This document shows positions 8,900 through 19,701 of a stretch of DNA of 64,000 nucleotides, in pieces; position 1 is the stretch's first letter; every line of letters starts with the position of its first letter. The stretch lies in the NCBI RefSeq assembly GCF_000733765.1, contig NZ_JPOG01000001.1:1922001-1986000 (forward strand), read 5' to 3'. This DNA comes from Algiphilus aromaticivorans DG1253. GTDB taxonomy: Bacteria > Pseudomonadota > Gammaproteobacteria > Nevskiales > Nevskiaceae. The notes under the pieces are model-generated. The model did not search any database. It had not been told where the DNA came from and saw nothing but the letters and a program-made list of their open reading frames with translations. The position numbers and the translations under genes are program-made.

Positions 8900-9085
8900 G
8901 TGTCCGGGGCCGGTATCCGGGCTCACGAGGGGAGGCTTTCGCCTCAGGATCCGGACACCTTCCCATGCCGGTGCGGCACAGTGGCTCATTCGCCCGGACC
9001 CGCTCGCTTACCGTTGCGGGGGCAGCGCCGGCCTTGCGCGGACGTGGATCACGTCACAGCGCGCACCGGCTTCCCGTTCAACCCT
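8900..9085 (-). promoter_or_regulatory. Cobalamin (adenosylcobalamin-class) riboswitch
   Basis: Read on the minus strand, the conserved blocks appear in the right order: GGGAAGCCGGTG near 9070-9080, CTGCCCCCGCAACGGTAAG (9006-9024), GCCACTG (8979-8985), ATGGGAAGG (8958-8966) and the B12-box-type GAGCCCGGATACCGGCC (8909-8925). A variable hairpin with GAAA loop (GAGGCGAAAGCCTC) lies between the last two. The element sits in the btuB leader, about 140 bases before the ATG, and should repress the btuB-cobO-cob operon when cobalamin is plentiful. Confidence 0.93.
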
Positions 9086-9122
9086 CGCCGCGATCACGAC
9101 GAAGGCACCTCGAACGCGGCGA

Positions 9123-9152
9123 AGCCTAAGCGGCCTGTCCAGCCGGCGTCAA
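9123..9152 (-). promoter_or_regulatory. Candidate promoter of the riboswitch-btuB operon
   Basis: Minus-strand TTGACG (9147-9152) is followed after 18 bp by TAGGCT (9123-9128). The -35 is near consensus and the -10 is weak. Spacing would put the transcript start about 30 bases before the riboswitch. Position is the main support. Confidence 0.35.
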
Positions 9153-9252
9153 ATCGCGGCGATGCCGGTGCAGCCCGACGAAGTTGCTATGGTGAAAAAG
9201 AATCAGCCGCTCTGCCGAGCATTCGGACCGATGAGCACATAACGGATATTCG

Positions 9253-10176
9253 ATGCAAATTCGAAGCATTTTGGCGCCACTTACCGCTTTTACGGCGATT
9301 ATTTCCGCACCGCCCTGTCTCGCGGACGGCGCCGCGGACCGGGTCGGCGTGCTCGACGACGAGGGACGCGAAGTCGTTCTCACGGCCCCCGCCCAGCGCG
9401 TTGTCAGCCTGGCGCCGCATCTGACCGAGAACCTCTTTTCCGTCGGCGCCGGCGAGCAGGTCGTGGGCACGACCAGCTTCAGCGATCATCCCGAAGCCGC
9501 GGCCGAGATTCCGCGCGTGGGCAGCTACAAGCGCGCCGATATGGAGCGCATTGTCGCGATGCAGCCGGATCTCGTCGTCGCCTGGGCCAGCGGCAACGAT
9601 CGCGCCCAGATCGAGCGCATGATCGAATTGGGGCTTACCGTCTACATCTCCGAGCCGCGCGACTTCGAGGGCATCGCCACGACGCTGGAGCGATTGGGCC
9701 AGCTCACCGGTCACCCTGACACTGGCGAGGAGGCAGCCACCGAGCTTCGCGAGGGAAGCCGCGCACTGGCCGAGCGCTATCGTGACGCCGCTCCGGTGAC
9801 GGTTTTCTATCAAGTCTGGGAACGGCCGCTGATGACAATCAATGACGAACATCTCATCAACGAGGCGATCAGTATCTGCGGTGGTGATAACGTCTTCGGC
9901 GATCTTGAACGTCTGGTGCCGCGCATCGACCGCGAATCGGTCCTGAAGGCCGACCCGGAGGCCATCGCCGCCGGCGGCATGGGCGAGGACCGGCAGGACT
10001 GGCTCGAGGCCTGGCGCGAGTGGCCGGAGCTGCAGGCCGTGCGCGAGGAAAACCTCTTCTTCATCCCGCCGTCGCTGTTGCAGCGCCACACGCCGCGCGT
10101 CCTGCAGGGCACCCGTCAGCTCTGTGAAGACCTCGACAGCGTGCGTCGGCAACGCCGGGCCGACGCGTCCCGGTGA
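9253..10176 (+). CDS. btuF: Periplasmic vitamin B12-binding protein BtuF
   Basis: This is the ABC-importer substrate-binding protein of 307 aa. The signal peptide is about residues 1-25 (LAPLTAFTAIISAPPCLADG), followed by the class III binding-protein core AQRVVSLAPHLTENLFSVGAGEQVVGTTS and a PDLVVAWASGN segment. The downstream genes btuC and btuD each overlap the preceding stop by 4 bp, confirming an importer operon. It is divergent from btuB and shares with it the 490-bp intergenic region holding the B12 riboswitch, but the riboswitch reads only toward btuB. No second riboswitch is visible upstream of btuF. Confidence 0.93.
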   Translation: MQIRSILAPLTAFTAIISAPPCLADGAADRVGVLDDEGREVVLTAPAQRVVSLAPHLTENLFSVGAGEQVVGTTSFSDHPEAAAEIPRVGSYKRADMERIVAMQPDLVVAWASGNDRAQIERMIELGLTVYISEPRDFEGIATTLERLGQLTGHPDTGEEAATELREGSRALAERYRDAAPVTVFYQVWERPLMTINDEHLINEAISICGGDNVFGDLERLVPRIDRESVLKADPEAIAAGGMGEDRQDWLEAWREWPELQAVREENLFFIPPSLLQRHTPRVLQGTRQLCEDLDSVRRQRRADASR

Positions 10177-11147
10177 GCCATCCGTTGCGCACCCTGCTCC
10201 TGCTGCTGCCGGTTGCACTGGCAGCCTGCGCCGTGGCCGTTGCGCTGGGCAGCGTCACCGTGCCGCCGGCTGCCATCTGGGCCGTGATGAGTGGTGAAGG
10301 CGAACCGCTGCAGCGCACCCTGCTGCTCGACCTGCGGCTGCCACGGGCGCTGTCGGCCTTTGCCGTGGGGGGGCTGCTGGCGGTGGCCGGGGCGCTGATG
10401 CAGGTGCTGCTGCGCAACCCGCTGGCCGATCCCTATGTGCTCGGCCTGTCCGGCGGCGCCGCCACCGGGGCGCTGCTGGCCATGCTCGCCGGGCTGGGCA
10501 CGGCGCTGGTCTCGGGCGCGGCCTTCGCCGGCGCGCTGGCCTCCACCGTCATCGTCTTCGGCACCGCCCACGGCACCGGCAGCTGGACGCCGACGCGGCT
10601 GCTGCTCACCGGCTTCGTCGTCGCCGCCGGCTGGGGCGCGCTGATCAGCTTCCTGCTCGCCGTCAGCCCGGCGCAGCAGCTGCCCGGCATGCTCTTCTGG
10701 TTGATGGGCGACATGGCCAATGCGCGCAGTCCCATCGCGCCGCTGGCGATACTGGTGCTGGTCGTCGCCGCCGCCGTGCCCTTCGGGCGCAGCCTGAACA
10801 TCCTTGCGCGCGGCCCGCAGCAGGCGGCTGCATTGGGACTGGCGGTGCGACGCATGGAGTGGGGCGTCTACCTGGTGGCGGCGCTGATCACCGCCACGGC
10901 CGTGACGGTCGCCGGCAGTGTCGGCTTCGTCGGGCTGATCATCCCGCACATGCTGCGGCTGGTCATCGGCTTCGATCAGCGCATCATCCTGCCGGCCTCG
11001 GCGCTGGCCGGCGGCACCCTGCTCGTCCTGGCCGACACGCTGGCGCGCACGATCATCGCGCCCGAGCAGCTGCCGGTGGGCGTCATCACGGCCATGCTCG
11101 GCGTGCCGATCTTCCTCTGGCTGCTGCATCGGAGCACCAGCTCGTGA
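10173..11147 (+). CDS. btuC: Vitamin B12 ABC importer permease BtuC (FecCD family)
   Basis: This inner-membrane permease has about 10 hydrophobic segments in 324 aa, as expected for the BtuC/FhuB/FecCD family. Landmarks are LRLPRALSAFAVGGLLAVAG, LMQVLLRNPLADPYVLGLSGGA near residue 80, LFWLMGDM near 175 and the GSVGFVGLIIPHMLRL block with the ATPase-coupling loop near 250. The GTG start overlaps the btuF stop (GTGA). It works with BtuD on the inside and BtuF in the periplasm. Confidence 0.95.
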   Translation: MSHPLRTLLLLLPVALAACAVAVALGSVTVPPAAIWAVMSGEGEPLQRTLLLDLRLPRALSAFAVGGLLAVAGALMQVLLRNPLADPYVLGLSGGAATGALLAMLAGLGTALVSGAAFAGALASTVIVFGTAHGTGSWTPTRLLLTGFVVAAGWGALISFLLAVSPAQQLPGMLFWLMGDMANARSPIAPLAILVLVVAAAVPFGRSLNILARGPQQAAALGLAVRRMEWGVYLVAALITATAVTVAGSVGFVGLIIPHMLRLVIGFDQRIILPASALAGGTLLVLADTLARTIIAPEQLPVGVITAMLGVPIFLWLLHRSTSS

Positions 11148-11974
11148 CCGCGTCGCTGATGCAGCTGGAGGACCTGGTCGTGGACGTGCCCGAGCGCCCC
11201 GACGGTGACGCGCTGCGCTGCGCCTTCGCGCCGGGTCAGAGCTGGGCGATTCTCGGCCCCAACGGGGCCGGTAAGACGACGCTGCTGATGACGCTGGCCG
11301 GGCTGCGCCCAGCACGCGGCGGGCGCGTGCTGCTCGGCAATCGCCCCATCACGGCCCTGCCCCGCCGCGACATCGCGCGCCGGCTCGGCGTGCTCTTCCA
11401 GCATCATCACGACGGCTTCCCGGCAACGGTGCTGGAAACCGCGCTGATGGGCCGCCATCCGCATCTGCGCGCCTGGGAGATGGAGGGTCCGGACGACTAC
11501 GCCGCGGCCGAATCAGCGCTAGCCCGCACGGACATGAAGGAGCTGGGCGGACGCTCCGTGCAGACGCTTTCCGGCGGCGAGCGCCAGCGCCTGGCCTTCG
11601 CCACGCTCATCACCCAGGATCCCACCCTCTGGCTGCTCGACGAGCCGACAAATCATCTGGACCTGCACCATCAGATCGCCATGCTGGAACTGGTCGGCGG
11701 GGAAGTCGCGCGCGGTCGCTGCGCGGTCATGGCCACGCACGACATCAATCTGGCTGCGCGCTACTGCAGCCATGTACTGCTGCTCTACCCGGATGGCGCG
11801 GCCTGCTGGGGGCCGGTGGCGACGATGCTCTCGGTCCCGGCGCTGGAGCGACTCTACAGCCAGCCACTGGCCACCGGCACCGTCGACGGCCTGCCCGTGT
11901 TCCTGCCGCGTCAGGGAGCGGCGTCGCCGGCATCCGCCTCAGGGCATCACGTAAGCCGCCAACGCAGCCAATAG
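11144..11974 (+). CDS. btuD: Vitamin B12 ABC importer ATPase BtuD
   Basis: This 276-aa ABC ATPase energises B12 import. It shows Walker A ILGPNGAGKTT (about residues 36-46), signature LSGGERQR, Walker B WLLDEPTNHLD and the switch histidine in MATHDIN. A Q-loop is recognisable in LGVLFQHHHD. GTG at 11144 overlaps the btuC stop (GTGA). The last 28 bp overlap tail-to-tail with the convergent thpR gene. Confidence 0.94.
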   Translation: MTASLMQLEDLVVDVPERPDGDALRCAFAPGQSWAILGPNGAGKTTLLMTLAGLRPARGGRVLLGNRPITALPRRDIARRLGVLFQHHHDGFPATVLETALMGRHPHLRAWEMEGPDDYAAAESALARTDMKELGGRSVQTLSGGERQRLAFATLITQDPTLWLLDEPTNHLDLHHQIAMLELVGGEVARGRCAVMATHDINLAARYCSHVLLLYPDGAACWGPVATMLSVPALERLYSQPLATGTVDGLPVFLPRQGAASPASASGHHVSRQRSQ

Positions 11975-12597
11975 CGCAGCGGCGTATCGGGCCGCCGCGG
12001 GTCATAGCTGGCCAGCGTCAGCGCCGCTACAGGAAGGTGTGCCTCGGCGTCGAGATCGGCAGCGGCCTCTGCGATGCGTGCCAGCGGGAAGCGCTCGCGA
12101 TAGAAACCCAGCGTGACGTGCGGCACAAAGCGTTGCGAGGATGCTTCGGGTATCGCGGCGGCGAGCAACTCGTACAGCCTTTGCAAACGGCCATCCGCGT
12201 CGTCGACGCGCAGATAGGCGCAACCGTTGAAGCTGCCAATGCCGCCCACGCGCAGGGAGAACACCGAAGGTTCGGCATCGACCAGCGCATCGCACTGCCT
12301 GCGACGCTGCGCCGCATCGAAGTCGTCAGCGCGGCGCGCGTCTCGTACCGGAAAGCCGCAGGCGCACAGCGTGATGTGCGGCTGGCGCAGCGGCGCCGGA
12401 CCCAGCCAGGGCGCCAGCCGCCTCCTCGCCGAAGCGGCCAGCGCGCGCACCGCGGCGGTATCGGCCTCGATGAGCCAGACTGCGTAACGGCGGCGCCCGC
12501 CGTGCCAGAGCGCGCGCGATGCCGGCGATGGCGGCGGCAGCGTGCAACCGCTGGCGATGGCGCTGCCGACCCACCTGGCCGGAATATCGACCGTCAT
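11947..12597 (-). CDS. thpR: RNA 2',3'-cyclic phosphodiesterase (2'-5' RNA ligase family)
   Basis: This 2H phosphoesterase of 216 aa carries the two family motifs HIT (in RQPHITLCACG) and HVT (in RFVPHVTLGFY), about 115 residues apart. Family members hydrolyse 2',3'-cyclic phosphates and can join 2'-5' RNA ends. ATG at 12597 was chosen because it places the first motif at about residue 70; the N-terminus is slightly longer than usual and has no clear ribosome site, so the start is uncertain. It is convergent with btuD (28-bp overlap) and follows serS on the same strand by 62 bp. Confidence 0.85.
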   Translation of the reverse strand: MTVDIPARWVGSAIASGCTLPPPSPASRALWHGGRRRYAVWLIEADTAAVRALAASARRRLAPWLGPAPLRQPHITLCACGFPVRDARRADDFDAAQRRRQCDALVDAEPSVFSLRVGGIGSFNGCAYLRVDDADGRLQRLYELLAAAIPEASSQRFVPHVTLGFYRERFPLARIAEAAADLDAEAHLPVAALTLASYDPRRPDTPLRYWLRWRLT

Positions 12598-12659
12598 CGC
12601 GCCGCGATGTACCGAAGGCGCATCCGCGTCACTTCGTGCGATCCGGGCCTGCCTCCCGC

Positions 12660-14381
<1,722 letters not shown>

Positions 14382-14385
<4 letters not shown>

Positions 14386-14756
14386 GGGGTAAAGACCAGC
14401 AGGAATCCGGCCATGGCCGCCAGCGGGCAGAGCAGCATGGTAGCCGCGACGTAGATCGCCGCCGACCTGAGCTGATGATCGAAGAGCACGACCGTGTGCA
14501 GCGCGAAGGCCGAGACCGTCGTGAAGCTGCCCAGTCCGGCCCCTGCAACCAGCAGCCAGGCGTCGCCGTAGAGCGGGATCTGCCAGCGCGCGAATCCGCC
14601 GGCGAGCGCGCCGATGGCGGCGCTGCCGGTGAGGTTCACGAGCCAAGTGCCGACCGGGAGGCCTTGCGGCGTGTCGAGCCGCCCGGCGATGAACCAGCGC
14701 AGCAATCCACCCGCGGCGGCGGCCAGCGGCACCGCAAGCATCACAAGCGCATTCAT
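14382..14756 (-). CDS. crcB: Fluoride channel CrcB/Fluc, first subunit
   Basis: This is a 124-aa CrcB homologue with LRWFIAGRLDTPQGLPVGTWLVNLTGSAAIGAL and the pore motif GLGSFTTVSAFALHTVVL. Four hydrophobic helices are apparent. The ATG at 14756 overlaps the rarA stop by 4 bp. It differs clearly from the second crcB (13969-14385), so the two are diverged paralogues rather than a recent duplication. Confidence 0.9.
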
Positions 14757-16036
14757 CCGCCCTTTCCGCTGCCGCGCAGCTTCTCCAGATGCTGCTTCAG
14801 ACGCGCCTCGATTCCGCGCTCGGTGGGCTCGTAGAAGCGCGCGCCCATCAGGGCGTCCGGCAGGAACTGCTGACCGGCGGCGTGCGCGTCGTCCTCGTCG
14901 TGGTCGTAGCGATAACCTTTGCCGTAGCCGAGACCCTTCATGAGCTTGGTGGGGGCGTTGCGAATGTGCAGCGGCACCTCGGCGCTGCCGTGCGCATCGA
15001 CGGCTGCCATAGCCCGCTTGTAGGCGGCGTAGGCGGCATTGCTCTTGGGGGCGGCAGCCAGCCAGAGCACGACCTGCCCCAGCGCTAGCTCCCCCTCCGG
15101 CGAGCCGATACGCTCGTAGGCCTGCCAGGCGGCGATCGCCATCTCCAGCGCGCGGGGGTCGGCCAGGCCGATATCCTCGTAGGCCATGCGCGCAATGCGC
15201 CGCGCCAGGTAGTTCGGGTCGGCGCCGCCGTCGATCATGCGGCAGAACCAGTACAGCGCAGCGTCCGGATCGGAACCACGCACGGCCTTGTGCAACGCCG
15301 ATATCTGGTCGTAGAAGGCGTCGCCCTGCTTGTCGAAGCGCCGCATGCCACGGCCGAAGACCTGCGCCAGTCCGCACTCGTCCGCCTTGCCGCCGGCGGC
15401 CAGATAGTCGGCGGCGGTCTCCAGCATCACCAGGGCGCGGCGGGCGTCGCCGTCGGCCAGCTCGACGATTCGGCTGCGCCACTCGTCAGGAAAATCCGGC
15501 GCGCTAACGCCGCGTTCGACATCGCTCAGCGCACGCTCGAGCATGGCCTCGATGGCGGCATCGTCGAGCGGCTGCAGCACGAAAACGCGGGTGCGCGACA
15601 ACAGCGCGCCGTTGAGCTCGAAGGAAGGGTTCTCGGTGGTCGCCCCCACCAAGGTCACCGTGCCGTCCTCGACATAGGGCAGCAACGCATCCTGCTGCGC
15701 CTTGTTGAAGCGGTGGATCTCGTCGATGAAAAGCACCGTGGGCACGCCGGCCTCGCGCTGCTTCTGCGCGGTCGCCACCGCCTCGCGGATGTCCTTGACG
15801 CCGGCCATGACGGCCGACAGCTGGCGGAAATCGGCTTCGACGTGCGCGGCCAGCAGGCGCGCCAGCGTGGTCTTACCGGTGCCGGGTGGCCCCCAGAAGA
15901 TCATCGAAGGCACGCGGCCGGCGTCGATGGCCGTACGCAGCGGTGCGCCAGAGGCCAAGAGATGCTGCTGGCCGAGCACCTGATCGAGGCTGCCCGGCCG
16001 CATGCGGGCGGCCAGCGGCTGGCTGCGATCCACCAT
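14753..16036 (-). CDS. rarA: Replication-associated recombination protein A (RarA/MgsA)
   Basis: This AAA+ ATPase related to clamp loaders acts at stalled replication forks. The 427-aa length is typical. It begins PLAARMRPGSLDQVLGQQHLL, then Walker A FWGPPGTGKTTLARLL (about residues 47-62), Walker B VLFIDEIHRFNKAQQDALLP, sensor-1 VGATTENPSFELNGALLSR and the C-terminal tetramerisation region with ALYWFCRMIDGGADPNYLARR. It lies 10 bp downstream of lolA and overlaps crcB by 4 bp. Confidence 0.97.
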   Translation of the reverse strand: MVDRSQPLAARMRPGSLDQVLGQQHLLASGAPLRTAIDAGRVPSMIFWGPPGTGKTTLARLLAAHVEADFRQLSAVMAGVKDIREAVATAQKQREAGVPTVLFIDEIHRFNKAQQDALLPYVEDGTVTLVGATTENPSFELNGALLSRTRVFVLQPLDDAAIEAMLERALSDVERGVSAPDFPDEWRSRIVELADGDARRALVMLETAADYLAAGGKADECGLAQVFGRGMRRFDKQGDAFYDQISALHKAVRGSDPDAALYWFCRMIDGGADPNYLARRIARMAYEDIGLADPRALEMAIAAWQAYERIGSPEGELALGQVVLWLAAAPKSNAAYAAYKRAMAAVDAHGSAEVPLHIRNAPTKLMKGLGYGKGYRYDHDEDDAHAAGQQFLPDALMGARFYEPTERGIEARLKQHLEKLRGSGKGG

Positions 16037-16045
16037 CAGTCGTGG

Positions 16046-16681
16046 CTATTCAAGGCGAACCACTTCGGTGCCCTCCGGCGGCTCGAAACGCAGCTTCTGC
16101 GCATCGATCGCCTCGTTGAGGACAATGTTGCTGAACCGAACCTCGGTGCGGCCGCCGATGCGATCGTCGAAGATCAGCGCCACCGGCACGCCCTCGCGCA
16201 GATGGAGAGTCACCGCTGAGAAGTCGCTCGTGTCCTCGCGCGGCAGCAGACGCACCACAGCATTGGCTTCGCCAACCGGGGCCGCATCGGCGGCACGGAC
16301 CTCGAAGCGCTCCTCGATGCCCGTGCCTTCCGCCAGCAGCTCCGCGGGTGTACCCGAGAGCGCTTCGCGCGCCGGGCGCCGCGTGGCCTGGGCCAGATCC
16401 GGGTCGTAGTTCCACAGGGTGTCGCCGTCGGCGACGACGAGCTGGGAGAAGGGTTCGGTCACTTCCCAGCGGAAGCGGCCCGGCCTTTGCAGCCAGAGAT
16501 GGCCGCGGCTGGACTGCAGGACTTCGTCCCGATCGTCGCGCTCGATCTGCTCGAAATCGGCCGACAGCGTCTCGACGCGGTCGACGAAGCGCGCCAGCGC
16601 CTCTTCCGGCGGTGTAGCGCTGGCTGGTTGCGCCACGAGGAGAAGCGCGCTGGCGGCAATGAGAGAAAGAAGTTTGCGCAT
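16046..16681 (-). CDS. lolA: Outer-membrane lipoprotein carrier protein LolA
   Basis: LolA is a periplasmic chaperone that ferries lipoproteins from LolCDE to LolB. From ATG 16681 the protein is 211 aa with signal peptide MRKLLSLIAASALLLVAQPASA. Family features are the SADFEQ start of the mature part, SRGHLWLQRPGRFRWEV and DGDTLWNYDPDLAQATRR. An upstream in-frame start would add about 25 residues before a clear signal peptide and is unlikely. It lies between ftsK and rarA, as is common in this class. Confidence 0.94.
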   Translation of the reverse strand: MRKLLSLIAASALLLVAQPASATPPEEALARFVDRVETLSADFEQIERDDRDEVLQSSRGHLWLQRPGRFRWEVTEPFSQLVVADGDTLWNYDPDLAQATRRPAREALSGTPAELLAEGTGIEERFEVRAADAAPVGEANAVVRLLPREDTSDFSAVTLHLREGVPVALIFDDRIGGRTEVRFSNIVLNEAIDAQKLRFEPPEGTEVVRLE

Positions 16682-16776
16682 GATCCGGATCACAGGGGGT
16701 AGGAAGCGCCAGCCTCGGCCGCGTGCGGTGAATGCATCGTGAATCCTGCCACGCACCGCACCCGGCTGCGCGCTGG

Positions 16777-19137
16777 CTACTGCTGGTTCTGCACGAGTAT
16801 CTCGCGGTTGCCGCCCGGCCCGCTGGGGCCGACAACGCCGGAGGCCTCCATCTGCTCAACAATGCGCGCGGCACGGTTGTAGCCGATCTTGAGGCGGCGC
16901 TGTACCCAGGAGGTTGAGGCCTTGCCGGATTCCAGCACGATCTGTACCGCCTGATCGTAGAGCGGATCCTGCTCCGCGTCGCCCTCGCTCTCGGCACCCG
17001 GCATTTCGACATCGCCGGCGCAGACGGCCTCGATGTACTCGGGCTCGGCGACCTGCTTGAGGTACTCGGCGACCTTGTGCACCTCGTGATCGTCGACGAA
17101 GGCGCCGTGTACGCGGTCGATGCGGCTGGAGCCCACCGGGCGGAAGAGACCATCGCCATAGCCGAGCAGGGTCTCGGCGCCCATCTCGTCGAGGATGGTG
17201 CGCGAATCGACACGCGAGGCGACCTGGAAGGCGAGCCGGGTCGGGATATTGGCCTTGATGAGACCGGTGATGACGTCCACCGATGGGCGCTGCGTGGCAA
17301 CGATGAGGTGGATGCCCGCTGCGCGCGCTTTCTGCGCGATGCGTGCGATCAGCTCCTCCACCTTCTTGCCGACCACCATCATCATGTCGGCCAGCTCGTC
17401 GATGACGACGACGATGTGCGGGATCTCCTTGTCCAGCGTCGGCTTCGGCGGCGCATCCGGGTCCTCCTCGCCGTCGGCGAAGAGCGGCGCCGACTGCAGC
17501 GGATCCTCCAGCGGCTCGCCCCGGTCGACGGCCTCCCGGATCTTCTTGTTCAGGCCCGCGAGGTTGCGCACACCGACCCGGGTCATGAGCTGGTAGCGCC
17601 GCTCCATCTCGCCGACGCACCAGCGCAGCGCATTGGCGGCATCCTTCATGTCGGTCACCACCGGCGTCAGCAGGTGCGGGATGCCCTCGTAGACCGACAG
17701 CTCCAGCATCTTCGGGTCGATGAAGATGAAGCGCAGCTGCTCGTGCGTCGCCTTGTAGAGCATCGACAAGATCATGGTGTTGATCGCCACCGACTTACCG
17801 GAGCCGGTGGTACCCGCGACCATGAGATGCGGCATCTTGCCCAGATCCACCACCATCGGGCGGCCGGCAATGTCCTTGCCCAGGGCCATCGTGAGTGGCG
17901 ACGAGAGATTGCGGTATTCGTTGGAGTTCAGGATCTCGGAAAGCGAGACCACATCGCGATGCTGATTGGGAATCTCCAGGCCCACGACCGACTTGCCCGA
18001 GATCACCTCGATGACGCGCACCGAGGAGACCGACAGGGCGCGCGCCAGATCGCGCGAGAGGTTCGTGATCTGCGAACCCTTGACGCCCGGCGCCGGCTGC
18101 ACCTCGAAACGCGTCACCACCGGCCCGGGCTGCGCCTCGACGACCTCGGCCGTGACATTGAAATCCTTGAGATGCCGCTCCAGGTCGCGCGAGATGCGTT
18201 CGACATCCTCGCTGGTATATCCCTGCTTGGAGGGCTTGGGCGGATCGAGCAGCGCCAGCGGCGGCAGCGGGTCGCCGGTGAAGGCCGGCACTTCGGCCTT
18301 GGCGTCGATGCCCAGCGACAGCTGCTCCTCCTGCTGGCCCGGCGCGCGCTTGTCCTGTTTTGCCTTGCGCTTGGCGCGGCGCGACTTCGGTGCGGGCGCT
18401 TCGGTGTCGACCTGGGGCGCCGCGCGCTCGGTTGCCGGCGCCGACGGCCTGGCCGCAGCAGGCGGTGCCTCGGGGCGCTCACGACGACGCGCCAGCAACG
18501 CGCCCAGTGCGCCCAGACCTGCCAACACACGGGTACCCACGGCCTCGAAAAGGCTGAGCCACGAGAACAGCCCCGCCATGGGCAGCGCCGCGGCGAGTAC
18601 GATCAGCAGCAACAGGGTCGCGCCCACCGCGTTGAGCGATCCCTGCAGCACCACTGCCAGCTCGCTGCCCAGGATGCCCCCGGCGCCTTGCGGCACCAGA
18701 TCCGGATTCGCGGCGATGTGCATGGCGCAGAGCGCGGCGCCCGCTGCCAGCGCAAAGATAGCCGCGAGCACGCGCAGCCAACCGTTCGGGCGGAATATGG
18801 GCGCCGCGGCTTCCGCCACTTCGGGCTGCCCCACGCGGCGCCAGGAGCGCAGCAGCAGCAGCAGATTGCCCACCGCCGCAATCAGCGCCACGTAGCCGAA
18901 GAGCGAGAGCAGCACATCCGCCACCCAGGCACCCACCGGACCGAAGAGATTGCGCACACCGTCGCCCGCCCCCGTGGACGACCAGCCGGGGTCGTCGGGG
19001 TGAAAGCTGAACAGCGCCAGCAACAGCGAAAGTGCGATGCCGAAGAGCACGAGCAGCGCCGCCTCGCGCGACAGGCGCTCGAGCCGCTGACTGCGTGCCA
19101 TGGAACTGGCCTGACTGCTCTGCTGATTCTGTGGCAC
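16777..19137 (-). CDS. ftsK: DNA translocase FtsK
   Basis: FtsK is a septal DNA pump and activator of XerCD recombination. At 786 aa this is a short-linker FtsK. The N-terminal 200 residues hold four membrane segments, followed by a roughly 60-residue linker rich in Ala, Pro, Lys and Arg. The motor has Walker [18 protein letters not shown] (near residue 460) and Walker [14 protein letters not shown]. The gamma winged helix closes the protein ([26 protein letters not shown]). It starts with GTG at 19137 (AAGG 3 bp upstream); an ATG at 19102 is possible. Confidence 0.96.
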   Translation of the reverse strand: MPQNQQSSQASSMARSQRLERLSREAALLVLFGIALSLLLALFSFHPDDPGWSSTGAGDGVRNLFGPVGAWVADVLLSLFGYVALIAAVGNLLLLLRSWRRVGQPEVAEAAAPIFRPNGWLRVLAAIFALAAGAALCAMHIAANPDLVPQGAGGILGSELAVVLQGSLNAVGATLLLLIVLAAALPMAGLFSWLSLFEAVGTRVLAGLGALGALLARRRERPEAPPAAARPSAPATERAAPQVDTEAPAPKSRRAKRKAKQDKRAPGQQEEQLSLGIDAKAEVPAFTGDPLPPLALLDPPKPSKQGYTSEDVERISRDLERHLKDFNVTAEVVEAQPGPVVTRFEVQPAPGVKGSQITNLSRDLARALSVSSVRVIEVISGKSVVGLEIPNQHRDVVSLSEILNSNEYRNLSSPLTMALGKDIAGRPMVVDLGKMPHLMVAGTTGSGKSVAINTMILSMLYKATHEQLRFIFIDPKMLELSVYEGIPHLLTPVVTDMKDAANALRWCVGEMERRYQLMTRVGVRNLAGLNKKIREAVDRGEPLEDPLQSAPLFADGEEDPDAPPKPTLDKEIPHIVVVIDELADMMMVVGKKVEELIARIAQKARAAGIHLIVATQRPSVDVITGLIKANIPTRLAFQVASRVDSRTILDEMGAETLLGYGDGLFRPVGSSRIDRVHGAFVDDHEVHKVAEYLKQVAEPEYIEAVCAGDVEMPGAESEGDAEQDPLYDQAVQIVLESGKASTSWVQRRLKIGYNRAARIVEQMEASGVVGPSGPGGNREILVQNQQ

Positions 19138-19300
19138 GGGCCTTGCTTGCTTACGATGAGCGGTGGATGGTATCGGTCAGACGCGCGCCGATCTTTGAAC
19201 TGTCAGGATGGCAACGCGTCCAATGAGTATATCGGCAGGCTAAGGTCTGTCGGTCAGGCTCTTGAAGTCGGGCACTGTGGCTCCCATTAGAGAGGACGTC

Positions 19301-19669
19301 ATGATTGAAAACATCACCAGCGGAAACACCGGCATGAACAGTGAAGTCAAGCACTTCGTTCTTACTCCGGAAGGCAATGTGCGCGAATTCAGCGCGGACG
19401 TCGCCGCCAGTGTCGCTTCCGGCCAATCCAGCCTGCCCGAATACGCAGCCACACGCCTGCGTTACCTGCAGATCGCGCTCGATCAATCCGCCGAGAACGA
19501 GATCCGCGTGCATGCCGGCGTGGCATGCCTGCAATTCGACGAGAAGGGCACCTTCTCGGGCGCCGAGGCCCCTTCGGACGAGAACGAGCAGGTCGACCCA
19601 TTCGAATATGACGCCTGCATCCAGTGGGCGCTGCGCGAAACGGGTTCGACGGAGCTTGTCTACCACTAG
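19301..19669 (+). CDS. Hypothetical protein, 122 aa
   Basis: I do not recognise this gene. ATG at 19301 has a good ribosome site (GAGAGGA, 5-bp gap), which makes real expression likely. The product is acidic and soluble with no membrane segment or signal peptide; the second half has LPEYAATRLRYLQIALDQSAENEIRV and ends in a short acidic linker and ALRETGSTELVYH. It lies between ftsK and a FemAB-like gene. Codon usage matches its neighbours, so it is probably an old resident. Confidence 0.7.
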   Translation: MIENITSGNTGMNSEVKHFVLTPEGNVREFSADVAASVASGQSSLPEYAATRLRYLQIALDQSAENEIRVHAGVACLQFDEKGTFSGAEAPSDENEQVDPFEYDACIQWALRETGSTELVYH

Positions 19670-19701
19670 GCAGACACTCACAAAGCACGCACGCTGATCG
19701 C

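Noticed and set aside
17077-19290. A 737-codon plus-strand frame opposite ftsK
   Set aside because: His/Arg/Gln-rich shadow composition and no family similarity; ftsK on the other strand is unambiguous.
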